Shown here: piece by piece, positions 44,887 to 53,065 of the stretch
Layout: each line of letters begins with the position of its first letter
Position numbering within the stretch: position 1 is the first letter of the stretch
DNA from: Butyrivibrio hungatei
Lineage (GTDB): Bacteria; Bacillota; Clostridia; Lachnospirales; Lachnospiraceae
Direction of reading: 5' to 3'
DNA: 64,000 bases
Assembly (NCBI RefSeq): GCF_900101605.1
Contig: NZ_FMUR01000004.1
Coordinates: forward strand, 1 to 64,000
The notes under the pieces: model-generated
The model's input: only the letters and a program-made list of their open reading frames with translations
What the model was told of the DNA's origin: nothing
Databases searched by the model: none
Made by a program: the position numbers and the translations under genes

Positions 44887-45105
44887 ATGGCAGATATCAC
44901 AAGTATTATCAAGCAGATTTCAGGTAACAAAGATCTTTTAAAACAACTTTCGGCGGCCGATCTCAGTCAGGCAAAGGATCTTCTTGCAAAAGCAAACATC
45001 AATATTGACGAGGCAGATGTCAAAAAGGTTCAATCGGCACTTGCAGACGGCAAGTTTGACCTTGGTGATATCAAGAATATTGCCGGAGGATTATTTAAGA
45101 AATAA
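44887..45105 (+). CDS. Small conserved-looking helical protein of unknown function
   Basis: The 72 residues (MADITSIIKQISGNKDLL at the start, GGLFKK at the end) consist of short amphipathic helices with two similar segments: LSAADLSQAKDLLAKANINI and DEADVKKVQSALADGKFDL. No signal, no membrane segment. A near-perfect AAAGGAGGT at 8 nt and an extended -10 promoter suggest high expression. A TTG at 44881 is alternative. Family not recognised. Confidence 0.75.
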   Translation: MADITSIIKQISGNKDLLKQLSAADLSQAKDLLAKANINIDEADVKKVQSALADGKFDLGDIKNIAGGLFKK

Positions 45106-45152
45106 AACTGTACAATTTGGAAGCAATTGATAGTAGTTTTGTATTAAATATA

Positions 45153-45184
45153 CTTTTTCGCAAAATTCTAGTTTTACGAAAAAG
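45153..45184. repeat. 13-6-13 palindrome upstream of the tyrosine recombinase (dif-like layout)
   Basis: CTTTTTCGCAAAA (45153-45165), central TTCTAG, TTTTACGAAAAAG (45172-45184). The arms are inverted copies with one mismatch. Two 11-13-bp arms around a 6-bp centre is the layout of Xer/dif-type core sites, and the recombinase starts 92 bp downstream. The right arm also overlaps the likely -35 box, so it could equally be an operator. Confidence 0.5.
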
Positions 45185-45201
45185 ATATAGTGTGATAATA
45201 T
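45173..45201 (+). promoter_or_regulatory. Likely promoter of the recombinase gene
   Basis: TTTACG (45173-45178), 17-nt spacer, TAATAT (45196-45201). The -35 lies in the first palindrome and the -10 at the edge of the second. Confidence 0.45.
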
Positions 45202-45235
45202 AGATATATGGGATTTAATCCTATATATCTATATT
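45197..45235. repeat. Long near-perfect palindrome in the recombinase leader
   Basis: AATATAGATATATGGGATT (45197-45215) and its inverted copy (45217-45235) match at 18 of 19 positions around one central base. In RNA it would form a long AU-rich hairpin ending about 40 nt before the start codon, with no T-tract. It may be an operator or a second recombinase-binding site. Confidence 0.55.
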
Positions 45236-45276
45236 TTATTGGTTATAAAACTGTACCTATTGGAGGAAAACTTACT

Positions 45277-46293
45277 ATGCCTGAGAACAAAACGCAATAC
45301 TCTGATAAGATTAATGAGCTTTTAAATGAAATGCCTGAGTTTGTTTCAGATTTCATATATAACTTCGGTCGTGTTGAAAATTATGCGACTAAACTCGAAT
45401 ATTGTCGTGACATAAAGGTCTATCTTGAATATATTGTAAGTTACCTTCCAAAGCACTGCGATAAAAATATTAAGGAATTGTCCATAGATGACGTTGCAAA
45501 TGTAGAGATCCTTGATATAAACAGATTTCTGACAACGCTTTCAGGTAATCACAAGGAATCAACGGTTAAAAGAAAACGCGCTTCATTATCCAGTATGTAT
45601 GGCTTCTTTGTTGCTACGGGAAAAATGCCACGCAATCCAATTGCCGCTACCAAGACAATTAAAATTCCAAGCAAAGATGTTATTTATTTAACAAATCAAG
45701 AACAACGTGTACTTCTGGATACTGTAAGGCATGGAACAAATCTTCACGATTCTGTCGCAAAGGTACATTATATCTATGCTGACAGAGATTCGGCCATGTT
45801 TTTGTTGCTTCTTGATACAGGACTGCGTGTTTCCGAGATGCTCGATACGGATATTATTGACTATAATTTTGAGGAATGTAGCGTTGTTGTCACAAGAAAA
45901 GGCGGTGATACGCAGACAATCTACTATTCCGATGAATGCCGAGATTATCTGGAGATATATTTCACATCTCAAAAGGCCAAATTTGGCTTATCCTCAAAGA
46001 ATCTTAAATTCCCCGCCTTCACCACTACTACCGGCAATAGGCTGGGAGTGCGTGCGGTCGAAATTCTGGTAAAGAAATATGTTTCTGTATGCCTTCCGGA
46101 AAAAACAAGGATAATATCGCCTCACAAATTAAGATCAAGTTTTGCGATGAGTTTTTATGCTGCAAGCGATAATGATATTCTGCTTCTTAAGAAAAAAATG
46201 AATCATAAGAGTATTCAAACAACAAATATATATGCAAAAGCCTCTGATACAGCTATGAAAGAATCCAGGTCATTGTTACAGGGATTGAGATGA
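45277..46293 (+). CDS. Tyrosine recombinase (XerC/XerD-like)
   Basis: This 338-residue protein has an N-terminal SAM-like core-binding domain (about 20-125) and a catalytic domain with all family residues: R184 (LLLDTGLRVSEM), K208, H283-x-x-R286 (SPHKLRSSF), H310 and the nucleophile Y319 (TTNIYA). The length is slightly above Xer (about 300). No excisionase, phage or integron genes are adjacent. A chromosomal housekeeping resolvase or a stand-alone site-specific recombinase are both possible. ATG 45277 follows TTGGAGG at 11-12 nt; a longer frame begins in the palindrome without a site. Confidence 0.9.
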   Translation: MPENKTQYSDKINELLNEMPEFVSDFIYNFGRVENYATKLEYCRDIKVYLEYIVSYLPKHCDKNIKELSIDDVANVEILDINRFLTTLSGNHKESTVKRKRASLSSMYGFFVATGKMPRNPIAATKTIKIPSKDVIYLTNQEQRVLLDTVRHGTNLHDSVAKVHYIYADRDSAMFLLLLDTGLRVSEMLDTDIIDYNFEECSVVVTRKGGDTQTIYYSDECRDYLEIYFTSQKAKFGLSSKNLKFPAFTTTTGNRLGVRAVEILVKKYVSVCLPEKTRIISPHKLRSSFAMSFYAASDNDILLLKKKMNHKSIQTTNIYAKASDTAMKESRSLLQGLR

Positions 46294-46338
46294 AAATATC
46301 ACTTAAAGTAAATATGATTGAATAATAGAAAGTTTTGA

Positions 46339-46379
46339 GAAAACCTGCTTGAGAATCAAATTTCTCCAAGCAGGTTTTT
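46339..46379. terminator. Bidirectional Rho-independent terminator
   Basis: AAAACCTGCTTG (about 46339-46350) pairs with CAAGCAGGTTTTT (to 46379), extended by GAGAA/TTCTC with one bulge. It lies between the convergent recombinase and carboxypeptidase genes. Confidence 0.85.
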
Positions 46380-46386
46380 AACTAAA

Positions 46387-47622
46387 TTATTGTTTCGAAG
46401 CTTCTTTACTTGCTTCGATATTTTCGCTGTCTTCATTAGCTATTTCTTCAGGTGTTTTATCCACGAAAGAGGTATAAATAGCCACATGATCGTAAATACA
46501 TCTCCAGGAACTCCATGACTTTGCTGTAACACAGATATAATGTTTTCCTGTAGCAGAGACTTCATAACTGGCCGCGCATGATCCTGCCTGATGCACATAA
46601 CCGGTTTTTGCTCCCATTACTGTACCAAGAGTATCTTTATCTTCTATTCTTCTGATAAAAAGGTTGCTTATATTTATTCCATTCGGCGCAGCCTTTGTAG
46701 GGGATGTAGTATACTCTTTTGTAGAAAGGATTTCATGGCAAAGTTTATTCTCTTCGGCAGCTTTTAAAATAATCGCAATATCCAATGGCGTGCAATAAAG
46801 GTCCTCATCAAAAATTCCGACACAGTTCGTAAAATGCGCAGAACCTGAAAGTCCGAGCTCTGCAACTTTCTGGTTCATAAGCTCTACGAAGGCCTCTTGA
46901 GAGCCTGCAACATATTCGGCAAGTCCGATAGCTGCATCAGCGCCTGATTTAAGAATCGTACCGTACATAAGGTCTTTGACTGTCTGTTTGTCGCCGACAT
47001 CAAGACCTACGTTACTACAGTCATTTTCTAAGACATATTTGACGATGCCTTCATTTATCTCATATTCGTCATCAAGGCTTTTTATATGTTCCGCTGCAAC
47101 CAAAACTGTCAATATCTTGGTCATGGATGCCGGAAACATTCTAGTCTTGGCGCCTCTTCCCGCGATAACTTTTCCGGTATCAAGATCGAGAAGAACAGCG
47201 TATGAACTGGCTACAAAGTCTTCTTTTTCTTTATTGTTGCTGTTTAAATGAGCAACATTAGTCTCCATATAATCAACTTTATAACCCTTGAAGAATGAAC
47301 GCGCATCCTCGGATTTTTCCAAGAAAGGATTTAACTCGACTTCTTTTATTTCTGTATCGACAATATCATGTGCTACTTCATCGTCCCCTTGTTCGGTCAT
47401 AGTATCGAACGGTCCATCCTTCGGTAAGGTTATATGGACTTTGCTTATGATAAATACAAATACTGTTACAAGTAACGCAACCCCCGCGGCTAGTGAAACT
47501 GTATGTACGATTATTTCTTTTCTTCGTCTTAATTTATATTCTCTAACGGAAAGTCTTTGTCCGTTTCTTTTTCTGTAAGTTCTTCTCCCTAAAGAACGTC
47601 TTCTCTTTCTGCTGTTTCTCAA
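46387..47622 (-). CDS. D-alanyl-D-alanine carboxypeptidase, membrane-anchored (peptidase S11)
   Basis: The 411 residues begin with a highly basic N-terminus (1-35, about 17 Arg/Lys) and a single membrane helix (40-60), then an acidic linker. A PBP5-like domain follows, with S166-x-x-K169 in FPASMTKIL, SGAD near 225 and AKTGYVHQAG near 323. The signal-anchor form differs from the lipoprotein homologue at 35296, so the strain has two D,D-carboxypeptidases with different anchoring. The start is TTG (47622) with GGGTGG about 10 nt before; no ATG is near. Confidence 0.87.
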   Translation of the reverse strand: MRNSRKRRRSLGRRTYRKRNGQRLSVREYKLRRRKEIIVHTVSLAAGVALLVTVFVFIISKVHITLPKDGPFDTMTEQGDDEVAHDIVDTEIKEVELNPFLEKSEDARSFFKGYKVDYMETNVAHLNSNNKEKEDFVASSYAVLLDLDTGKVIAGRGAKTRMFPASMTKILTVLVAAEHIKSLDDEYEINEGIVKYVLENDCSNVGLDVGDKQTVKDLMYGTILKSGADAAIGLAEYVAGSQEAFVELMNQKVAELGLSGSAHFTNCVGIFDEDLYCTPLDIAIILKAAEENKLCHEILSTKEYTTSPTKAAPNGINISNLFIRRIEDKDTLGTVMGAKTGYVHQAGSCAASYEVSATGKHYICVTAKSWSSWRCIYDHVAIYTSFVDKTPEEIANEDSENIEASKEASKQ

Positions 47623-47780
47623 ATTTTAAATCCACCCTAATAAAAAAATACAACAAGTAAATGTTATCATTTTTTTATCTATTTGTTCAAGTGGAAAAAG
47701 CTACAAAATAATGAAAAAAAAACTTACATGAATGTAAAACTCACTTTTTTTAAAGGTTTTTTCTGTATATTTAACAAATT

Positions 47781-48200
47781 TCACTTAAATTCTGTTGAAT
47801 AATATGGAACTATCAACGATTTTCCTGCAATTATGTCGGAAGCATCCGCAAGATTATTTATATTGCATACTTCCGTAATATAATCATTTATATCGTCGTA
47901 ATGATCGGATGAATACAGACTATCGGCTATCGTCCAAAGACTATCCCCGTAATTCACCGTAATTGACTTGTAATACTTATATTCAGGCATATATGTATCA
48001 GACTGCGCATCTGAATTAAAAACAGAAATGTTAAACATTATAAAAAAAATAAGAACAGACAAAACAGCCATGAGCATAATAAACTGTCGTCTTACAATCT
48101 TCCTGCGTCGTATCTTGTTATTTCTGATTCTGACCTCACTTTCACTGAAATATCTCGGATCGTTGTACAAACTTGCTGCAATCATCATTGCTTCGCTCAT
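47781..48200 (-). CDS. yneA: LysM-domain membrane protein, YneA-like (SOS division inhibitor)
   Basis: The 139 residues comprise a short cytoplasmic start, a very basic stretch (RIRNNKIRRRKIVRR), a membrane helix (40-60) and a C-terminal LysM domain (YGDSLWTIADSLYSS...IIAGKSLIVPYYS). Known: YneA of Bacillus has this architecture, is divergent from lexA, is LexA-repressed and delays septation during DNA damage. The position here opposite lexA, with LexA-like boxes on the promoter, supports the same role. ATG 48200 follows AGAGAGGTG; a longer frame would run through the operators. Confidence 0.85.
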   Translation of the reverse strand: MSEAMMIAASLYNDPRYFSESEVRIRNNKIRRRKIVRRQFIMLMAVLSVLIFFIMFNISVFNSDAQSDTYMPEYKYYKSITVNYGDSLWTIADSLYSSDHYDDINDYITEVCNINNLADASDIIAGKSLIVPYYSTEFK

Positions 48201-48223
48201 AATCTTCACCTCTCTGTAAAATA

Positions 48224-48325
48224 CGAACAAATATTTGCGAACAACCGTTCTGTTATCATAATATCGAGCAAACATTCGTTTGTCAAGAAAAAAAGAGAAC
48301 ATATTTTCTCGAACAAACATTTGTA
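48224..48325. promoter_or_regulatory. Cluster of LexA-like boxes between yneA and lexA
   Basis: Five palindromic sites resemble the Gram-positive SOS box. CGAACAAATATTTGCG (48224-48239) is first. GAACAACCGTTC (48239-48250) is a perfect GAAC-N4-GTTC. CAAACATTCGTTTG (48269-48282) lies in the yneA spacer. GAGAACATATTTTCTC is at 48295-48310. CGAACAAACATTTGTA (48310-48325) overlaps the lexA -35. The second is the best match to consensus; the others are variants whose binding is inferred. Confidence 0.75.
48258..48286 (-). promoter_or_regulatory. Sigma-A promoter of yneA
   Basis: On the minus strand perfect TTGACA (48286-48281), 17-nt spacer, TATTAT (48263-48258). A LexA-like box fills the spacer and another lies just downstream, giving tight repression of a strong promoter. 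Confidence 0.8.
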
Positions 48326-48349
48326 TTATGCTTTTCTCTATGATATACT
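48321..48349 (+). promoter_or_regulatory. Sigma-A promoter of lexA
   Basis: TTGTAT (48321-48326), 17-nt spacer, TATACT (48344-48349) with extended TG. The -35 overlaps the last LexA-like box, as expected for autoregulation. Confidence 0.75.
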
Positions 48350-48371
48350 TGGATTAGATTAGGAGGTTATT

Positions 48372-48992
48372 ATGGATAAAAGCAAACTCACACCAATTCA
48401 GCAGAAAATTCTTGATTATATCAAAGAAGAGACATTAACAAAGGGCTTTCCTCCGTCAGTGCGCGATATCTGCGCTGCGGTAAATCTTAAATCAACATCT
48501 TCTGTTTTCACACATCTAGGTAATCTTGAGAAGAAAGGTTATATTAAGCGCGACCCCACCAAACCTCGCGCAATAACCATCTGTGATGACAGCTTCAATA
48601 TGATAAGGACAGAGATTGTAAGTATTCCTGTTGTCGGACAGGTTGCTGCAGGTGCACCTATTCTTGCGGAAGAGAATATAGATTCATACATTCCGATTCC
48701 CGCATCTATGTGCCCCAAGGGCTCAGATGCATTTATTCTGAATGTTAAGGGCGATTCAATGATCAATGCAGGCATATATAACGGCGATCAGATTTTCGTT
48801 GAAGTATGCAATACTGCAAAAAACGGCGATCAGATCGTTGCTCTTATAGATGACTCTGCTACCGTTAAGACTTTTTATAAAGAGAATGGTCATATCAGAC
48901 TTCAGCCCGAAAATGATTCTATGGATCCGATAATCGTCGATGACTGTAAGATCCTCGGAAAAGTATTCGGAGTAATGAGATTTTATAAGTAA
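48372..48992 (+). CDS. lexA: LexA repressor
   Basis: The 206 residues include an N-terminal winged helix (1-70; recognition region SVRDICAAVNLKSTSSV), the self-cleavage site A93-G94 in QVAAGAP, and the serine-lysine dyad S129 (GDSM) and K166 (ATVKTF). It represses SOS genes and is inactivated by RecA-filament-stimulated cleavage. Good AGGAGG. It is autoregulated through the boxes upstream and shares them with yneA. Confidence 0.96.
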   Translation: MDKSKLTPIQQKILDYIKEETLTKGFPPSVRDICAAVNLKSTSSVFTHLGNLEKKGYIKRDPTKPRAITICDDSFNMIRTEIVSIPVVGQVAAGAPILAEENIDSYIPIPASMCPKGSDAFILNVKGDSMINAGIYNGDQIFVEVCNTAKNGDQIVALIDDSATVKTFYKENGHIRLQPENDSMDPIIVDDCKILGKVFGVMRFYK

Positions 48993-49015
48993 TTTATCAT
49001 TAATGAAATAAATAA

Positions 49016-49063
49016 CGGTCGGTAAGATTCGGGTTTAAAACCTGATCATACCGACCGCTTTAT
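49016..49063. terminator. Bidirectional Rho-independent terminator
   Basis: CGGTCGGTA (49016-49024) pairs with TACCGACCG (49049-49057), with an inner CGGGTTT/AAACCTG helix and T-rich flanks on both strands. It separates convergent lexA and rsfS. Confidence 0.85.
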
Positions 49064-49084
49064 TATTGTATTTAATTATTATAA

Positions 49085-49447
49085 TCAGTTAAGATTATCT
49101 TTCTCTATCGGCTTACCATCGCGCCATATTCTCTCAAGATCGTAGAATACTCTGTTTTCGCTGTCAAAAACATGAACAATGATATCACCGAAATCAAGCA
49201 ATATCCAGTTTGCCGATTCATATCCTTCAACATTCTTTGTAAGATATCCGGCTCTTCCGAGAGCATCCTGAACACTGTCTGCCATTGCCTGAACCTGGCT
49301 TGAGTTAGTTCCGTTTGCAATGATGAAATAATCTGCAAGTGTAGAAATTTCGCTTATATCAATGGCGTGAACATCAATTCCTTTTCTGTCTTCCAACGCT
49401 TCCATCGCCATCAAAGCCATCTTCTTTGAGTTCTCAATATCTGACAT
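49085..49447 (-). CDS. rsfS: Ribosomal silencing factor RsfS
   Basis: The 120-residue RsfS/Iojap protein binds L14 and blocks subunit joining in starvation. Motifs: DVHAIDISEISTLADYFIIA, GTNSSQVQAMADSV and WILLDFGDIIVHVFDSENR, then FYDLERIW. ATG 49447 follows GAGGTG; the longer frame lacks a site. Last gene of the rplU-to-rsfS run. The LytR-type gene often found before rsfS is absent. Confidence 0.95.
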   Translation of the reverse strand: MSDIENSKKMALMAMEALEDRKGIDVHAIDISEISTLADYFIIANGTNSSQVQAMADSVQDALGRAGYLTKNVEGYESANWILLDFGDIIVHVFDSENRVFYDLERIWRDGKPIEKDNLN

Positions 49448-49460
49448 ATTCACCTCGTTC

Positions 49461-50042
49461 TTAATTATAGTATTTCTTATAGAACTCATAAGCTTTCATG
49501 GTTGTATCATCACACTCTTTACCTATGGTTCTTAAATATACGATCGAATTGTGCAATATATGCGCAAGGCATCTGTCTATATCCGTGAAAGCCTCTTTTC
49601 TGATAATATTCATGTCATCAAGCGGCTTACGGTTTGGTTCGATAAAATCTGCGATATATACTATCTTTTCAAGAAGAGACATATCTTCTTTTCCGGTCGT
49701 ATGATATCTTATCGCATTTAGTATCTCGGGATCCCTGACTTCGTACTTTGTACTTGCGATATACATTCCGGCTTTTGCATGAAGAAGAGAATGATTCCTT
49801 CTCTCAACATCAGTGATCTCAATATTATTTTTTTCGCATATATTAAGTTGCTCTTCGTGCGAAAGGCATTTGGCACAATCATGCAGAAATCCTGCGATCA
49901 AAGCCTTGTCAACATTGGCACCGTGTACCATTGCAAGAGATGCACTTGTATATGCAACACCGAGAGTATGGTCGTATCTGTCGGGCTTTAGCTCTTTTTC
50001 AAGCTCTTTTCTAAGTTTCTGAGTAATCTCCAGGGTCTTCAT
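49461..50042 (-). CDS. yqeK: HD-domain hydrolase YqeK
   Basis: This 193-residue HD phosphohydrolase carries DRYDHTLGVAYTS, the HD pair in GFLHDCAKCL (about 51) and HSLLHAKAG, then YHTTGKEDM and VYIADFIEPNR. YqeK proteins of Firmicutes hydrolyse diadenosine tetraphosphate symmetrically to ADP. The ATG overlaps the nadD stop (ATGA), so the two are coupled. Confidence 0.93.
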   Translation of the reverse strand: MKTLEITQKLRKELEKELKPDRYDHTLGVAYTSASLAMVHGANVDKALIAGFLHDCAKCLSHEEQLNICEKNNIEITDVERRNHSLLHAKAGMYIASTKYEVRDPEILNAIRYHTTGKEDMSLLEKIVYIADFIEPNRKPLDDMNIIRKEAFTDIDRCLAHILHNSIVYLRTIGKECDDTTMKAYEFYKKYYN

Positions 50043-50647
50043 TTATATAATCCTTTTAAACAAATAAACTCTATGCACTCTTTGGGAACCATATATTTAA
50101 TACTTCTGCCCGTTCTTACTCTTTTTCTTATATCCTGCGACGAAATATCAATTCTGTTAAATGTAAGAAGCTGTATGTCTACATCATACTGTTTAAGCAG
50201 CTTTCTTCTTACATTATCAAGGGCTGCAACATCGTGGTTGTCTCTTACGGCAGCTAAAATGGTACATGACTTTAAAAGCTCTTTTGCATTATACCAGGTT
50301 TCAATATCAACAACGGCGTCTCCGCCAAGTATCAGGTATAATTCATCGCCAGGATACATGCTTCTTAGTTCCTGAAATACATCATATGTATAGGTTCCCT
50401 TGGGCTTATCGATTTCAATTCTGGAACAAGTAAAATATGGATTATCCTTGATCGCCAACTTGACCATATTGTATCTGATATCACCCGATGACAGATTATT
50501 GCCCTTCATAAGATGAGCAAGCTTCTCGGGGATAAATATCACTCTGTCCAGACCATATTGCTCCCTTGCGGCTTCTCCTAAAAGAAGATGTCCGTAATGA
50601 ATTGGGTCAAAATTTCCAATAAGAATACCAATCTTTCTGCTAGCCAT
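50039..50647 (-). CDS. nadD: Nicotinate-nucleotide adenylyltransferase
   Basis: The 202-residue enzyme converts nicotinate mononucleotide and ATP to deamido-NAD. The nucleotidyltransferase signature is IGNFDPIHYGHLLL (family GxFxPxHxGH) and the C-terminal ISSTxIR-like motif reads ISSQDIRKRV. The substrate loop includes LILGGDAV. Firmicute operon position after yhbY. Confidence 0.94.
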   Translation of the reverse strand: MASRKIGILIGNFDPIHYGHLLLGEAAREQYGLDRVIFIPEKLAHLMKGNNLSSGDIRYNMVKLAIKDNPYFTCSRIEIDKPKGTYTYDVFQELRSMYPGDELYLILGGDAVVDIETWYNAKELLKSCTILAAVRDNHDVAALDNVRRKLLKQYDVDIQLLTFNRIDISSQDIRKRVRTGRSIKYMVPKECIEFICLKGLYK

Positions 50648-50674
50648 AAGAGTGCCTCCGTAATGGTAAAAATA

Positions 50675-50989
50675 TCAGTTTACAGCCTTTTTTGTCTTGG
50701 GTAATACAATCTTGGGTTCATCCTTAAAAGGTTTGTATAATACAAATTTTCTTCCAATAACCTGCACGAGATCGGAACGTGTTCTTTCCGAAACCATTAT
50801 CGCAACATTTGATACGTCATCCATGCAGTTCTTTAAAACTGTGATCTTAACAAGTTCATGTGTATTGAATGTTTCAGCAATTGCGTCTATTATTTCCGGA
50901 GTTACGGTTGATTTTCCTATCTGAAAAACAGGATCGAGATCTGCCGCAAGACTCTTTAAATAAGCTCTTTGTTTACTGGTTAAAGTCAT
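50675..50989 (-). CDS. yhbY: YhbY/CRS1-domain RNA-binding protein
   Basis: The 104 residues form a CRM fold: LTSKQRAYLKSLAADLDP, FQIGKSTVTPEII, LVKITVLKNC and the GxxG-type loop VQVIGRKFVLYKP. It binds pre-50S ribosomes. The ATG shares bases with the obg stop (TAATG), so translation is coupled. A lysine-rich tail (PKTKKAVN) completes it. Confidence 0.94.
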   Translation of the reverse strand: MTLTSKQRAYLKSLAADLDPVFQIGKSTVTPEIIDAIAETFNTHELVKITVLKNCMDDVSNVAIMVSERTRSDLVQVIGRKFVLYKPFKDEPKIVLPKTKKAVN

Positions 50990-52347
50990 TATGTTTCATC
51001 CTCTTCATCATCATAATCATCTGTATCGTCTGCAGGAACGGTGTCCGCATTTCGATAGTATTCAAAGCTGTATCCGTACATTCTGACAGTATCGCCTTCG
51101 TTAATATGGAGTTTCTCAAGTTCATCGAGAATACCATTGTCCTTGAGGAAGTTCTGGAAGAATGCAAATCCTTTCTCAGATTCGAGATTGGTATAACCGA
51201 GCATCTTCTCAATCTTAGGTCCTTCAATGACATATTCTTTCTCATCGCTGTCATATGTGACTGTAAATGCCTCATCAGTCTCACGAGCCATTGTTTCAGG
51301 GAAGAATTCCTGTTCAAATACAACCGATTCCTCAGGCATTTCATCAAGAGTCCTACTTACATAGTATAGCAGTTCCCTGATTCCTTTTCCAGTCAGTGTT
51401 GATGTGGCAAAAACCTTGACTCCGAGAGGTTCGTATTTATCTCTTATCTTTTTGATGATCTCCGACTCTTCTCCGTCGGGAAGCATATCTACTTTATTTG
51501 CTGCGATTACCTGGGGCTTGCTGGATATATCCGCATTGTAGTTCTTTAGCTCTGCGTTTATCGCTTCTATATCTTCCAGGGGATCGCGTCCCTCGGTAGA
51601 TGCCGCATCGACTACATGTATCATCATTCTGGTACGCTCAATATGTCTTAAGAACTCATGACCAAGTCCGAGTCCTTCGGAAGCGCCCTCTATAAGTCCG
51701 GGGATATCCGCTACAACAAATCCTCTTGCATCGGAAAGATCAACTACACCGAGCATAGGTGACAATGTGGTGAAGTGATAATTGGCAATCTTGGGCTTTG
51801 CATTTGATACTTTGGACAAAAAAGTTGATTTACCGACATTTGGGAATCCTACAAGCCCAACATCAGCAATAACTTTAAGTTCAAGCATAACTTCAAGCAT
51901 AAGCGCAGGTTGTCCTGGCTGTGCATATTTGGGTGCCTGCATGGTGGATGTGGCATAGTGCATGTTACCGTTTCCGCCGCGACCGCCTTTTAAAACAACA
52001 ACCTTTCTGTTATCTCCGCTCATATCGGCAATGACTTTGCCTGTATTTGCTTCTTTTATGACTGTTCCTTCCGGAACTTTTATATATAAATCCTCGCCAT
52101 TTTTACCATGGCAACGTCTCTTATTTCCGTCCTGACCGTTTTGTGCCTTGTATTTTCCGCCGTAATGAAAGTCTGCAAGTGTATTGATTCCTTCATCAAC
52201 GACAAAAATTATATCTCCGCCTTTTCCGCCGTCTCCGCCATCGGGGCCGCCGTTAGGTACATACTTTTCTCTTCGAAACGAAACGTGTCCGTCTCCGCCT
52301 TTTCCGCTTTGTATAAAGATTTTGGCTTTATCTACAAATACTGGCAT
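50989..52347 (-). CDS. obg: GTPase Obg/CgtA
   Basis: The 452-residue GTPase of 50S assembly and stress has a glycine-rich Obg fold (1-158; FIQSGKGGDGHVSFRREKYV). The G domain follows, with G1 GFPNVGKST, G3 DIPG and G4 NKVD. A C-terminal OCT domain, with an acidic tail (DDTDDYDDEEDE), completes it. ATG 52347 lies after AAGGGA; a longer frame to 52398 has no site. Confidence 0.95.
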   Translation of the reverse strand: MPVFVDKAKIFIQSGKGGDGHVSFRREKYVPNGGPDGGDGGKGGDIIFVVDEGINTLADFHYGGKYKAQNGQDGNKRRCHGKNGEDLYIKVPEGTVIKEANTGKVIADMSGDNRKVVVLKGGRGGNGNMHYATSTMQAPKYAQPGQPALMLEVMLELKVIADVGLVGFPNVGKSTFLSKVSNAKPKIANYHFTTLSPMLGVVDLSDARGFVVADIPGLIEGASEGLGLGHEFLRHIERTRMMIHVVDAASTEGRDPLEDIEAINAELKNYNADISSKPQVIAANKVDMLPDGEESEIIKKIRDKYEPLGVKVFATSTLTGKGIRELLYYVSRTLDEMPEESVVFEQEFFPETMARETDEAFTVTYDSDEKEYVIEGPKIEKMLGYTNLESEKGFAFFQNFLKDNGILDELEKLHINEGDTVRMYGYSFEYYRNADTVPADDTDDYDDEEDET

Positions 52348-52425
52348 AATCTGTCCCTTTTCAAAATTCCTATTCAATAAAATATGGGCTTCAAACATAT
52401 CAGTTTGAAGCCCTGCTAAATTAAA

Positions 52426-52713
52426 TTACTTATTCTCTACAGGATGAACGCTAGCCTGCTTTTTATCTCTGCCCTTGCGCTCAAATCTAAGAACACCGTC
52501 AACAAGTGCATATAATGTGTCATCGCTACCGATTCCAACATTTACACCGGGATGAATGTGTGTTCCACGCTGTCTGTATAAAATATTACCGGCCTTAACG
52601 AACTGTCCGTCAGCTCTTTTTGCTCCAAGTCTCTTGGATTCTGAATCTCTACCGTTCTTGGTTGATCCAACACCCTTCTTATGAGCAAAAAATTGAAGGT
52701 TCATATTCAACAT
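52426..52713 (-). CDS. rpmA: 50S ribosomal protein L27 with cleavable N-terminal extension
   Basis: The 95-residue L27 contacts tRNA at the peptidyl centre. It begins [14 protein letters not shown], then [20 protein letters not shown]. Known: Firmicute L27 is made with this extension, cut after LQFF by the Prp protease, and the cut is essential in Staphylococcus. The prp gene lies directly upstream and overlaps its start by 7 nt. AGGAGGG ribosome site. Confidence 0.96.
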   Translation of the reverse strand: MLNMNLQFFAHKKGVGSTKNGRDSESKRLGAKRADGQFVKAGNILYRQRGTHIHPGVNVGIGSDDTLYALVDGVLRFERKGRDKKQASVHPVENK

Positions 52714-53045
52714 GACTTATCCCTCCTAAATTTAATGTTCAAAAACTTCTTACCGTACTCTTGGAATATACTATTCACACCAAGTTCAAAGGATCTCAGA
52801 AGTAAATCTGCATCCTTCGACGGATCATGTTCAAAAGAAATTGAAATGTACCCGTCATCTTCATTCTGATCGAGATTGAAAACGTCTTCGGTAAACTTCT
52901 CAAGTGAATTGATAAGATTTATCGTAAGAACCGATATGGCAGCACATACAATATCTTCGCCGCTGTCGGCAAAACCCGCATGTCCGCTACATTCAACTCT
53001 CTTATATGAATCTGTTGAAGATTTGGTAAATGTAATAGTAGTCAT
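52707..53045 (-). CDS. prp: Ribosomal-processing cysteine protease Prp
   Basis: The 112-residue protease has the catalytic His and Cys in [18 protein letters not shown] (H22, C34). It removes the N-terminal extension of L27 before incorporation into ribosomes. Placed between rplU and rpmA as in Bacillus (ysxB). The dyad and size are normal. Confidence 0.94.
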   Translation of the reverse strand: MTTITFTKSSTDSYKRVECSGHAGFADSGEDIVCAAISVLTINLINSLEKFTEDVFNLDQNEDDGYISISFEHDPSKDADLLLRSFELGVNSIFQEYGKKFLNIKFRRDKSC

Positions 53046-53065
53046 TATTCCGATTTGTAAATAAA

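Noticed and set aside
45106-46300. Prophage or integron around the tyrosine recombinase
   Set aside because: No excisionase, capsid, cassette or att-duplicated tRNA was seen, and flanking genes are housekeeping.
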